Source: Mytilinidion resinicola (Eukaryota > Ascomycota > Dothideomycetes > Mytilinidiales > Mytilinidiaceae). Taken from it: 64,000 bases of DNA. The stretch is taken from positions 1,655,822 through 1,719,821 of the forward strand of contig NW_022985439.1 of assembly GCF_010093595.1 (NCBI RefSeq). Reading direction: 5' to 3'. Numbering within the stretch: the first letter of the stretch is position 1; the number at the start of each line of letters is the position of its first letter. Both the position numbers and the translations under genes were made by a program. Below, one piece after another: positions 9,214 through 19,543 of this stretch. The notes beneath the pieces were generated by a model that saw only the letters and a program-made list of their open reading frames with translations, did not search any database and was not told the origin of the DNA.

Positions 9214-10722
9214 ATGGAGGCCAAAGAACTACAAACATCACGGCTTAAGCCATATCCAACTTTCTTCCCCACGCCCCCTAAGGAATCTTCGATAGTTAGG
9301 TCCTCAGAGCCTGATACACCTTCAAAAGGCTCTGCCAACGGCCTCCCACGTCTTCAGATAGAAGATTATTCCTCTTCAGATAAACCAGACAGTTACCATC
9401 TCTCGCCCTTGACTCTTCCCTCTGGAGAAAGAATATACCTCCATCTATCTGGCCCGTCTATCTGGGATGACTGGTCTGGATCTGGACGAGGAAGTCATGT
9501 CGACTTTGGCCCCAATGAGAAGGTTCCGTTAGAGCAAGGTCGCTTCTTAGGCTATGGAGTCATGGGAGGTGTTTATGAGACTCATTGCAAAGGTGTTGCG
9601 GTAGCTTGGAAGAGGAAGTATTGTCGCAAGAAGATTACAGATGCAGAGATGAAAGAGATTAGCATCTTAAAGAAGCTCAGTCACCATCACATCATTCAGC
9701 TAGTGGGGACTTACACCCAACCATCGATCCGAGGCCAGTTTCTTGGCCTGCTGTTGCGGCCCGTTGCAGTTTGCGACCTGGCGACGTTCTTCGAAGACTT
9801 TGAGGAGGCGGACCGCGATGATCAGATCATTGGGGAGGATCGAAGCAATCGTTTCAGAGCACTTGGCCTCCCGGACACCTACGATGCATTCCAGCCTGGG
9901 GGTGATAGATATCTAGCCTCAAAATTCGGGTGCCTAGCCAAAGCCATTGAGTATCTTCACAGCCAAAAGATTCGCCACAAGGACCTAAAACCATCTAACG
10001 TTCTACTTGGTCGAGACAACTTATGGCTCACTGACTTTGGAAGCTCCACGGACTTTTCTATGCTCTCCATGAGTGCAACTGAAAACGGAGAGCGCGGAAC
10101 TCCCAAATACTTCGCGCCTGAAGTAGCATTATATGAACGAAACGGTCGTTCCGCAGATATGTTTTCACTAGGTTGCATATTCTTAGAGATGCTTGAGCTG
10201 TTAAGAATTGGAACTTTAGCTCCTTTGAAAGCTCTCCGTACTGCGCAGGATGGATCATTTCAAGCGAATTTACACCGAAGCCAGGAATGGTTCAATCTGG
10301 CCAACGATACTATTACCATGAGCCCCAAGCGTTTACTATGCGAGGTCCAGCTCATGCTAGCCCGAGACCCAGCAATGCGACCTACCGCAGCGGATGTAAC
10401 CAAGCGGCTCGATTTCATGAACCAATTTGATTACGATGCCGGGCTAGGCATATTCAACTTGTTCGGCGGATGCTGTGAGACCCCATACATCACAAATCAA
10501 GAACACGAAAATATAGTAAAGCCTCTACAAGATCAAATCACCTCATTGCAGATTGAGCAACGTCTGACGCAGGTCAAACTTGAAGCTGCTCTCAAGGAGA
10601 TAGAACACCTCAAGTCAAAAGTATCTGCAGCTTCACCAAGTCATATTTCATCGCCCGATAATCTCGCGCTGGGTATCAGGATTTTCGGGCGTAAAATTGC
10701 CATGCCTACGACAGCTGAGTGA
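9214..10722 (+). CDS. Protein kinase, eukaryotic-like Ser/Thr
   Basis: 502 residues from the ATG at 9214 (an in-frame TTG further up was not used). The kinase domain runs from about residue 110. The glycine loop GYGVMGGVYE is near 113-122. VAVAWKRKY supplies the probable ATP-binding lysine K133. The catalytic loop reads RHKDLKPSNVLL, with lysine replacing the arginine of HRD, followed by DFGSS and GTPKYFAPEVAL. A long insert rich in acidic residues sits between lobes. The C-terminus (about 440-490) is heptad-like and may form a coiled coil. Seventy-one further codons follow in the same frame after the TGA at 10720-10722, including a cysteine-rich zinc-ribbon-like segment, so the annotated C-terminus may not be the real one. 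Substrate unknown. Confidence 0.8.
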   Translation: MEAKELQTSRLKPYPTFFPTPPKESSIVRSSEPDTPSKGSANGLPRLQIEDYSSSDKPDSYHLSPLTLPSGERIYLHLSGPSIWDDWSGSGRGSHVDFGPNEKVPLEQGRFLGYGVMGGVYETHCKGVAVAWKRKYCRKKITDAEMKEISILKKLSHHHIIQLVGTYTQPSIRGQFLGLLLRPVAVCDLATFFEDFEEADRDDQIIGEDRSNRFRALGLPDTYDAFQPGGDRYLASKFGCLAKAIEYLHSQKIRHKDLKPSNVLLGRDNLWLTDFGSSTDFSMLSMSATENGERGTPKYFAPEVALYERNGRSADMFSLGCIFLEMLELLRIGTLAPLKALRTAQDGSFQANLHRSQEWFNLANDTITMSPKRLLCEVQLMLARDPAMRPTAADVTKRLDFMNQFDYDAGLGIFNLFGGCCETPYITNQEHENIVKPLQDQITSLQIEQRLTQVKLEAALKEIEHLKSKVSAASPSHISSPDNLALGIRIFGRKIAMPTTAE

Positions 10723-10938
10723 TGCTGTCAGTGCTCTGATATATTGGACAATGACGATGGCAACTGTCCGACTTGCGGGCATTCACAGTGTTCTAAGTGT
10801 TCTCGCATGTGGCTAGGAGACGGTGATGCTATCAAACCGAGGACGGATGTCACTTCGGAAACAGGGAAACAGTTTCGCCTAGAGCAGGCAGCTCGTCTGG
10901 AGCGACTTAGAAAATATTGGCCACCGAGACGCCGATAA
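10723..10938 (+). other. Zinc-ribbon-like tail in frame with the kinase
   Basis: The frame of the kinase continues after its TGA for 71 codons to a TAA at 10936-10938. It begins CCQCSDILDNDDG, followed by CPTCGHSQCSKC, a pattern of paired cysteines plus one histidine common at the ends of filamentous-fungal proteins. It then ends in a basic tail. It may be a missing part of the kinase gene, reached by removing a 111-nt intron at 10621-10731 (GTATCT...TCAG, in phase) or by readthrough. Alternatively a TGG-to-TGA mutation cut it off. A stand-alone gene would have to start at the ATG at 10744. Confidence 0.4.
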
Positions 10939-11305
10939 CACGCGTACGCATCTCGTACGTTCCCCAAACTTCCACAAAAGAGACCTTTTAGCGTTTCTTG
11001 GATGATTACGAACCCTTTACTGTTAGGGTCAAGCAGACGGCTTCGCTTTCATACCAATCAGGATTTTAGTGTCATATGATCCCGAATCCTCTTCCGTGTA
11101 TCAACTGAATAGAAGAGGGAAAAAGTTTGATGTGTGATAGATAAGCCTTTGAATATCGCCATCAAATATGGGTGTTGAGATTAGCGCCACAAAGACGATT
11201 AACGGTTTCCGGACGCGATTTCAACTTTCACACAGCCCAGCCTCCTTTAATGCAAACCATTGTCGTCCAATCGCCCAGTCCAAAACTGATCAGGATCGCT
11301 ACGTT
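10939..11305. other. Intergenic, perhaps 3' end of the BTB-like locus
   Basis: No gene is supported. The BTB-like minus-strand frame stops at 11306, and further remnants of it could lie here, but I see none clearly. Confidence 0.3.
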
Positions 11306-11901
11306 TTAGGTCGAGGATGCCGCAAAAATCCACGGACATTGTATACGAGATCTCAATCGAGAAGCGTGAGGCTCAACGGCCGTCTCCATATTCAAGGCAT
11401 AGTGCGCCATGAGCCTAGCCAGCGGGTCCGCCTCCGGCAACGACAGGGCCAAGAGGATGTGGACCCAAGAAGAGGACCTGCGTTCCTTTTCATACCGCAG
11501 CAAGAAGGCATTTATGACGTCCCGCTGGAGTCGCACGACTTAGAACTTACTCCCAAAAACATAAAGCGCCAAGAGCTCATTCTCACGCGCTTCCTTCGCG
11601 GCCTCGTCGCTGTTAGTCGTAGCCCTGTTGTGTACAACGGGGACGGCTCGCCGGTGTTTAGCCAGGTTGCGAACGCGATGAAGCGGTGCGGCGCGGGGAA
11701 TCTTAGTACTACGGGGGCTGGATGGTTCGTCTCTTTTCTTTCCTGGGTAGCAGTGTTGAAGGTCTGCGCCAAGTGTGGCGAGCATTTCTCAAGGCTTGAA
11801 CTGGAAACGTCGAAGGCGATGAGGAAGTAGTCGGGCCCTACGTTGCAGCGGACCTTGGTGGGATCAGTTGGAGGGGTTGCGGGGATGAGGTGGAGTGCCA
11901 T
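11306..11901 (-). pseudogene. BTB/POZ-like gene, damaged or unusually spliced
   Basis: The ATG at 11901 opens MALHLIPATPPTDPTKVRC, with VGPDYFLIAFDVSSSSLEK and later RFIAFATWLNTGEPSPLY, which resembles the first half of fungal BTB domains. The expected next part, ENELLALYVFGSKF then VVRLQRDVINAFLLR, is present but in another frame (a one-base shift at about 11611-11640). That frame also carries TAA at 11540-11542. Removal of a 62-nt intron (GTGAGA donor to CCAG, about 11587-11526) would restore an open frame of about 110 + 70 codons but delete the LYVFGSKF helix. I favour a decaying gene. Known fungal BTB proteins often act as substrate adaptors; nothing specific can be said here. Confidence 0.5.
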
Positions 11902-12477
11902 GGTTGTTGCTAGGTATCTGATAGCGAAGAAAGAGGGTGGTTCGGTGGTGATGATATAAATAAGTACGGAACGGTAGCAAACGTAGAAAAATATACCAAA
12001 AGGAAGTTGCTAGACAGAAATCCAAAGGTGTAGAAATGATTGCTCAAAAAAGGGGAGAAACAAGGAAACAGTACCTAGACCGGAATTGAAGAAGACACGG
12101 CTCACGAACTCATATCTCAATACTGGGTTTTGCTTTGCAAGCACGCACATTGAAATGCCGCCTTTGATTAGAAACGACCAGTTTTCACATCCAGACTCGG
12201 CCATCGCACCACTAAGAGTACACGCGCCACTTCCCAGTCCCTCACGACTAAGACTCGCCTCATCTGATCCAGCCCGAGACCAGTAAGGGCGAAGCTGTGG
12301 CCTCGCAATCAGGCTAATACGCAACAGTAGGAGTGAGAAAGAAACAAAGACAACCCAACCACATACTTTAGTCCTGCTAACGCCATGCCGTCGAAGCCGG
12401 CCCCTTCGATATCAAAATCTGTCCAAATATTCAAGAAGGTCAAAACGTAAATCCTGTTTCTCAATTGCAGCAAGCGC
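11902..12477. other. Intergenic, promoter of the BTB-like locus
   Basis: AT-rich. A TATA-like TTATATCATC element on the minus strand lies near 11950-11960, about 50 bp upstream of the BTB-like ATG. The rest includes the 3' region of the clathrin adaptor gene. Confidence 0.35.
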
Positions 12478-14796
12478 CTACGACCAGCCCTGACCTTGCC
12501 CTTGCTGTCCAGTGGGTTGTCCTGGCCTGGGAAATACCGGCACCGTGTCCACTGCCTCCAGCCCCATTCCGCCCATCGTTCCTTGGCCCGTGTTCTGCCA
12601 GCCCTGGCCCGTTTGCTGGTTCACGAACGCGCTTTGTCGGAAAGGATTCGTGCTGCCTGTCGGGTTGGGAATCAGACCAGTTTGTTGTGGTGGTACTTGC
12701 GGCTGCGGTGATGGGTTGCGGGCGAAAGGGTTCGTGCCTGTCGGTGCGGGCTGCATGGGCGAGAGGGTGTTTTGCTGCGGTGCAAAGGGAGAGCTGTTTT
12801 GAGGTGTTTGAATCGGCGGAGGCGATGTAAAGGGTGATGAGGACAAGCCAAGACTAGGTGATTGTTGATTCTGTGCGCCGTGCTTAGCAAAAGGGTTTGT
12901 AGGGGAGCGAGCGAGCGGTTGTGCGACTGGAGGGTTGCTCAAAAGTTTGGGTTCCGCAATATTATTAGGCATTACAGAGTTACGGAATGGATTGGTCGAT
13001 TGCGGGTGTAGGGGATCAGCGACCAGATTAGGATTGTTGAACTGTTGTGCTGGTTGGGGCGAGAAGTTCGCGACGCCATTTTGGGGTATACTCGAAAGCG
13101 AGGTGTTCTGTGGATTGAACGGCTGTGGCGTGTACCCGCCGAAGCCGGCCCCTGTGAAAGTTGGTTGCATTTGCTGCAGCGGTTGTTGTTGTGGCTGCTG
13201 TCGCGGCTGCTGTTGCGGCTGCTGTTGTGGCTGCTGTTGCGGCTGGCCGAATGGATTCGTTGCTTGGAAATCTGCGACCTGAATGGGGGCTTGGTATCCA
13301 ACCGGCTGCATACTCGTTTGCTGGGGGTATTGCGAATATTGCTGGTTTTGTTGAACCAACGGCTGTTGATTCTGCTCGATTGATGCGAAGAAATCGATCA
13401 AATCCGGGGCAGGCCCTTTGGTTTCTGGCTTGGCCGATGCTGCAGATGCTTGCTTCGGCGAAGGAAAACCTTGCCCTGCGGAGGTCTTTGACGCCGTAGG
13501 CTTCGAGTCTCCAAATGCTCTACTTGTCCCGTTCGTGCTTTTACCACCACCAAGCTTCTTAGCTTCTCTTTCAGCAAGATATTGGCGGCGATTTATCTCG
13601 AAGTCTTTGTCGTTCAGATATTCTTCCAACGATGCAGCTAAACTAGTAGGGGCATGCTTTATTTTCGGAATTTCGAGCCTTGTCGAGTGTTCATGCATCC
13701 TTGCAACACTCAGGTATTGAACGACCAGGTCCGTTTGCTTGACGAATGTGCGATAAATCTGCAATGCCCTCGTAGCATCCGGGTGAGACATCTCAAAGTA
13801 GTGTTCTAAAGATTTATTAGTGGCTAACCCCGGTTAATGTTCACATAGTACCCACCAAGCACATTGATTGTCCCTTCATTCATGACATGGAAGAGCACAA
13901 GCAAGTCCATTGTTAATAACCGGAACGCAGTCAAAGTGATCTCGTTCTCAGGTTCCTCAGCGAGGAGCTAAGGTCATATTAGTCAAGTCGATCAACCTCA
14001 GGGTTCTTCTTGAATTATACCTCGCATCTTAGCAAGTATCTTATTTGATCTTGGACGCTCTCCGTTTCACGCAAAAGGCCTTTGTCAATGCTCAATCTCT
14101 TGAGCCGGCCCTCTCCCCCGCGCACGTAGTCAACCTTTGTAGTTCCGTACTCTTGCGCTCGGCGGAGTAGGTATTCGGCGTACGTTCGAATGTTTCGGCC
14201 CTGGGTTTGAACTGATTTGTCGTGCAGCGTTAGCATGGTGTCTGTAAGATTTCCTAGGGTAGCGTGGATATTATTACTAGCTCGCAATTGATGCTTGAGC
14301 TAGGAGCGGTCGCAATATACAACGATTCTTTCCGCTTCTTGTATAATACGGCCAATGGGCATATTCTGATGGTACCATCCGTTGTAGCACCCCCAACCAT
14401 ACCAGACTGCGACTGAAATAGAGTCACGTACCCTCTGTGAAATGATTTATTGCCAACTTCCGTTGCGGGTTCTGGGCCAGGAACTTGAGTGTAACATCCG
14501 GCTCCCCTTCCCGAATCATGAGGTGAACGATAATGAGGGACTTGAAGACGATGGTCCATGTCGAGTCCCGCAGTCTGTTCGTGAGGGCGCGGAAGATCTC
14601 AGCAACGCCGGCCTCACCGGCGTGAGTGGCTATGAGAATGTGCTCGACATATTTGGATTTCGGGGCGGCGAGCTGGCGGAATGGTTTATCAGTTTGAGGA
14701 ACCGTCGCGGCAGGCACAGCTGCTGTCTCAAGTATTCTAGAGCCCTACCTTGATCTTCGTGCCGCCCTTGACTGACTTCTCGAACGAGCTCGTCAT
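12478..14796 (-). CDS. YAP1801: Clathrin assembly protein AP180/YAP1801, ANTH domain
   Basis: Five exons: 14796-14749, 14672-14432, 14211-14021, 13967-13856 and 13805-12478, giving 639 residues. Introns are 76, 220, 53 and 50 nt and all joints keep phase. The ANTH domain (about residues 1-270) binds PI(4,5)P2. It starts MTSSFEKSVKGGTKIK and contains LAAPKSKYVEHILIATH, KSLIIVHLMIREG, RGGEGRLKRLSIDKGLLRE and NEGTINVLEHYFEMSHP. The disordered tail has LIDFF, a clathrin-box-like motif, a glutamine-rich stretch and five NPF tripeptides, the EH-domain ligands expected in Yap1801/1802. It should act in early endocytosis at the plasma membrane. It is divergent from nudC, with 314 bp between starts. 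Confidence 0.92.
13160..13250. repeat. Glutamine-coding CAG/CAA-type repeat in YAP1801
   Basis: The plus strand shows imperfect GGCTGCTGTTG units. On the coding strand they give a QPQQQPQQQ-like tract of about 30 residues, likely length-variable between isolates. Confidence 0.6.
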
Positions 14797-15110
14797 CGCG
14801 AGTGAAGTTCGATACTTCGTAATGGCGGCGCGACGTGTGTAGGGTGGATCGGGTGGGTGTTCCGGGCCGGGTCTATCGCAACATAGTGGTGCGGAACAAT
14901 AGCAAGGATAGGCGCATACGGATAGCTGCTTTGAGGCGCAGAAGCACTGAGGCCTGGGTGCTGTGCAAAGGCGGCGGCGGTGAGTTGTTCGGAGGAGCTG
15001 GCCGCAATGCAGCTTGGTGTTTGTTGGCGATGACGCTTCCGCCGGTGCACGGGGTGGAGCGGGAGCCTCATCCCACCACGCTGTTAGAATAAACATTTTC
15101 TCCCACAAAC
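14797..15110. promoter_or_regulatory. Divergent promoter, YAP1801 / nudC
   Basis: 314 bp between the two starts, GC-rich in the middle. It must contain both promoters. No factor site is named with confidence. Confidence 0.4.
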
Positions 15111-15787
15111 ATGGCGTCGTCTCCAACTCCGTCGGAGCGTGGTCGAGCAGACGAGGAGCTCAAGGCCAAAGAAGCCGCTGAGCAAGGTGCCCTACCATAC
15201 AAGTGGACCCAAACTATCAAGGACGTTGATATCACCGTCTCCGTGCCTGGAAACCTCAAGGGCCGCGATCTGGATGTCAAATTCACTAAAGGGAAGCTCA
15301 AGATTGGCGTCAAGGGCCAGGAACCAGTCGTAGATGTATGGCATTACTTGTTATTCTATCAGAATTAAGCTAACTAGTCTTCTAGGGTGACCTTCCACAT
15401 CCCATCCTCGTCGACGAATCCACCTGGACTCTCGAAACAGTCCCCGAAGGCAAGGAAATTGCCGTACATCTGGATAAGGTTAACAAGATGGAGTGGTGGG
15501 CACACGTCGTCACGTCAGCACCGAAGATAAACACCTCTAAAATCCAGCCCGAGAACAGCAATCTGAGCGACTTGGACGGTGAGACGAGGAGCATGGTCGA
15601 GAAAATGATGTTTGACCAGAGGCAGAAAGAGATGGGTAAGCCTACAAGCGACGAGCAGAAGAAGATGGATATTTTGTCTCAATTTCAGTCGCAGCATCCA
15701 GGTAAGTCGGCTGCATCTGGTGAGACAGCCTCGTGCAAAAGCTCACACAAAACAGAAATGGACTTCTCCAACGCCAAACTCGGTTGA
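15111..15787 (+). CDS. nudC: Nuclear movement protein NudC, CS domain
   Basis: Exons 15111-15335, 15386-15701 and 15756-15787 give 190 residues. The introns (50 and 54 nt) have GTATGG and GTAAGT donors. The protein has a short charged N-terminus, then a CS (p23/Hsp20-like) domain from about residue 28: [20 protein letters not shown], then [19 protein letters not shown] and [16 protein letters not shown]. The tail ends [12 protein letters not shown], the conserved NudC C-terminus, and this confirms the tiny last exon. NudC is a small chaperone-like protein that stabilises the LIS1/dynein nuclear-migration machinery (established in Aspergillus). Length matches fungal NudC. Confidence 0.95.
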
Positions 15788-16155
15788 AAACGGCCATGCT
15801 GAGCATCATGAGACCACGACGGGTAACGCCTAAGGTTCCGAAAGGCACTTTTCATTACGTCAACTATACTTCAATAGCAGTAAATTGACTGGTTGATCAA
15901 GAGTATTTAGAACTCTATTGGTGCCACGCACTTACATCTTCCTTCCCAGCATGGAGTGCTTATATTATACAAACATGGCACATATCATATAGACTGTCCA
16001 AGACACTAGATATCATTGACAGCCTCCTCAGAGGCATGAAAGGCGCAAGATAAGATCTAGGAGGTCGCTGCTATCTGCCGGCATTGAGCTTACTGACACT
16101 TAGTACAAAGTACAGTTATGATACATATATAATACACCACGATTCGAGCTCTCCA
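15788..16155. other. Convergent 3' intergenic region, nudC / MSD1
   Basis: AT-rich, with several AATAAA-like and TATATA stretches on both strands, as expected for two converging 3' ends. No gene is supported. Confidence 0.45.
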
Positions 16156-18526
16156 TCACTCTTTGAGTTGCAGATGATAAGTATCAAGCTGCTCCTTGGT
16201 GACCGCATTTGGTGACTTCACAAGCATATCCTCGCCTTTGCCACTCTTCGGGAAGGCGATAACGTCTCGAACCGACTCTTTACCCATCATTACCGCAATG
16301 AGGCGATCGAATCCCAGAGCTATTCCAGCGTGTGGCGGGCATCCAGCATTCAGAACGTGGATTAGGTGCTTGAAATCCTGGAGACGCTCCTCACTCATCT
16401 TGAGGATGTCACGCAGAACGTACTCCTGCACTTTGGCATCATGGATACGCCGGCTACCTCCGCCGAGCTCGACGCCATTGACAACAATATCGTAATGCTC
16501 AGCTATGACTGCTGGTGGATCTGTCAGCAGAAGATCGACGTCTTCAGGCGTTTTGGGTGCTGTGAAGGGGTGGTGTGTGGCGGATAGTCCGGCTGCACCA
16601 CCTTGGCCGGGGTCTGTGTCGTTGCTAGGCGAAAAAAGCGGGAAATTAGTGATCCAGAGGAACTTGAAGTCTCGCGGTTGTTCGATCATTCCTAGGTTCC
16701 TCGCTGCTTTGTGGAGAGCTAATCGCAAGTTCCCGAGAGGTGTAGATCCACCAGAGAATGGCGCATTTTTACGCGCCTGGATGACCACTAGGTCGCCTTG
16801 CTCGAGGTCCAGCATTTCTTCGACTTGCTCAGCACCCTCGAATCCAAACGCATGCAGCCCTGAAAGAGGCTTCTTCGTATTGTAAACGAAGACTCCAGGC
16901 TTGCCTTCTGGGTTGTTCAGGAAGGGTGCTGCATCTGGACTGTCCATGAAGTTTGTGATAAACTTCTGCGTCTGGCGAGCATCATCCGATACGCTCAGCT
17001 TGATCCCCTCAACAATCGGATCGTGCAATGGACCAATGTTAAGGATCAAATCAGCTGGAAGGAGATACTCGATTCGATGAATCTGGTGATGATTAATATA
17101 CAGGATCAGAACTCTTTGCGAATCTCGAGACACACTTACCTTCATTCCAAGTCTCAGATCTGGCTTATCTGACCCATATTGCGCCATAGCGTCATGGTAA
17201 GACATACGAGCAAATTCATCTTGGCTCGTCCAGCCAAGCATTTCCTTCCACAGATGTTTTATGAGCCCTTCGATTTGCTGCATCACATCTTCGCCAGTCA
17301 CAAAAGACATTTCTAGATCAAGCTTCACAGGCGTTAGATGATGCGAACGGTTGTCATAGAAGCCGTCTCACCTGTGTGAATTCCGGTTGCCTATCAGCCC
17401 GCAGATCTTCGTCCCGGAAGCAACGGGCAACCTGGAAGTACTTGGGTATGCCGCTGGCCATGAGGATTTGCTTGTATTGTTGCGGACTCTGCGGCAGAGC
17501 ATATGCTAAGCCTTTCGCCCTCGTAGGCACAAGAAACTCCCGAGCTCCTTCTGGCGTCGATTTGAACAGGAGTGGGGTCTCGATCTCCAAGAAGCCGGAC
17601 TCTATGAGGCTTTGCCTGCAAAGTTGAGCAACCTTAGCCCGAAATGCCAAGGCCTTACGGATGTCATCCCCCATTCGTATCTGAAGATGGCGCTGTTCGG
17701 GAGGAAATGCGGTCTGTCCGGTAACAAGCGCATTAGGCATCGTGTTGAGGAGTTGGACGTCGTCAATATTGACTTCAACATTGGTGATGAGCTCAACGCC
17801 AGTGTCCGGTTTGTCTTTGGGGGGGATCCGCTCCTTCAAAATACCTCCAATGATAACGGGAGAATGGGAATTCAGTGTTTTCAATTTTGCGTGGCTCTCT
17901 TTCTCATTTCCATTCTCATCCTTGCCCAATGAAATGATTTGAACGCAAGTCGCCATGTCGTTGCTCAGAAGCTGAGCAAAAGTCAAGCCTTTCGCCATAT
18001 CTTTCCTATTGCTTCCCAAGTACCCGTGTAGAACTACCGTTTCGCCAACTTTGGCATCTTTTAGTGATGCTATTGAACAAGTTGGGGGTGGAAATCTGAC
18101 TAGTCGGGTTAGTTGATAACTCCACGACGCATACTACATTAATGGGAAAATAGCCTAGTTTTACCAATCTGCCGTTGCCAGGTGTTTGGATGACCCTTTT
18201 TGGCGAATGTATCGAAGCAGCTCAGCCATTGGTAAACGGGCGTGCATAAACTATGCCCATATATTTTGATATAAAATAGACGTACTTGATGATTTGTATT
18301 CTTCTAGAAATTGAGGCAGCGGCTGAGTCCCAGTGGTATCTCTGAAGGGTTTTAAGGAGGAGAAAGAACGTATTTGCGCAGTGCATAATTTAGACACAGA
18401 TTGGGCGTGATTTGATATTTGGCCCTGACGACGGGGTCCATTCCGGATGAACCTCGAAATCTCAGCATATGATTTTAATACTGGATGCCGTACTCGAGCC
18501 CTCGCACACGAAGCTTGCGAAAGCAT
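16156..18526 (-). CDS. MSD1: Mitochondrial aspartyl-tRNA synthetase
   Basis: Proposed exons 18526-18286, 18250-18165, 18097-17372 and 17322-16156 give 739 residues. The N-terminus (MLSQASCARARVRHPVLKSY) is basic with few acidic residues, a likely mitochondrial presequence. An OB-fold anticodon domain follows: KVGETVVLHGYLG and GLTFAQLLSNDMATCVQI. The class II catalytic core has motif 2 (FRDEDLRADRQPEFTQ) and the bacterial-type insertion with HPFTAPKTPEDVDLL. Motif 3 is GIALGFDRLIAVMMG. It charges mitochondrial tRNA-Asp. The first intron must be only 35 nt (GTACGT to CATAG) for the frame to hold, which is very short, so the 5' joints are less sure than the rest. Confidence 0.9.
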
Positions 18527-19543
18527 GATCAGTCAGGTCATGTAAAGAGTACAATGCGATGGAGAGCTATCCCTGAGGGATATTTCTATGATGAGGTCCA
18601 TGCCAAGAGCATGACTAAGCTGGAATTAGCGGCGCACATATTTTCTTCGCCGGCTGGGTCCTCTCCTCTTCTTCATCCTTCCAGTTTAAAAAAAGTGAGT
18701 ACCAATTCTCGTCAAACCCGAGCCACCTACTGATAATTCATTTCTAGATGATGAAAACTTGGCGTGCACTCGATGAGCTCTCCCTCTCTTTCACTTCCAG
18801 ACTCTCCCTTCGCCGGGCTCAAGTGGTCTGGCTGAGGAATTGAAGGCAGCATGATATCGGCGTTCGGCACACCCATCTTGTTACATTACGAACGCGATGA
18901 AGTTACTCTGAATACTCTGGAAAGGTGTAGCGGCTGCTCGGTTGACGACGCGATCGAACGAGTTCTCGAAATGTACATAAACCACGAATCAATACGAACA
19001 TCCAAATTATACTATTCTTGGCGTGAAGTGCGAAGGGAATCGATGCATATATCATTATTCGCTGGCTGTATCTCTGGAGATCAAAAGCTTCTCACTTTCG
19101 CTCTCCAACAGCTGGCGATAGAGCAACGTCTAGGGCAACGTCAACAGTCTCGCTTCCAGAAGCTGTCGCTTTCACCATAGAAGCTGGACGTAACAACGCT
19201 GTTACATCTCTCTGAAAAAGCTTTGCATTCCTAGCAAAGCTTTCCTGGTACCTAACTCAGGTCTTGCGCACCAAAGGCCGAGCTAACAAAGTTCTTCCCA
19301 GTCACTCATGTCTCTACAATTATATAATGAGGATTGGAAGGTTGTTTGACGACAATCTCACAGGTTGCGAACAGCTTGCTGAGTTGCAATCTCGTCAACT
19401 TCACGCTAGTCTAACGAATATGTCTTTGTTCATCCATGTGTTTTAGCTTCGCAGACCGGGAGATCGCATGCAACGAGAACTATACGCAGCTAATGTGGAC
19501 TTGCGATATCGAGGATCGACGAAGCCCCAACAATGTAGACTAC
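18527..19543. other. Intergenic with one doubtful spliced small frame
   Basis: On the plus strand 18485-18694 plus 18748-18843, joined by a good-looking 53-nt intron (GTGAGT to TTCTAG), could give about 101 residues. The start overlaps the MSD1 first exon and no family is recognised. A second frame at 18851-19180 (109 codons) is also unrecognised. I do not call either as a gene. Confidence 0.3.

Noticed and set aside
10673..10731. A 59-nt intron (GTATCA to TCAG) at the kinase 3' end
   Set aside because: It leads straight into a TGA in the resulting frame; only the 111-nt version restores the zinc-ribbon frame.
11168..11830. A 220-codon plus-strand frame over the BTB-like locus
   Set aside because: The opposite strand carries the BTB-like motifs; this frame is a shadow.
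18851..19180. A 109-codon plus-strand frame near the PuuE-like pseudogene
   Set aside because: No recognised family and no supporting neighbour or splice signal.
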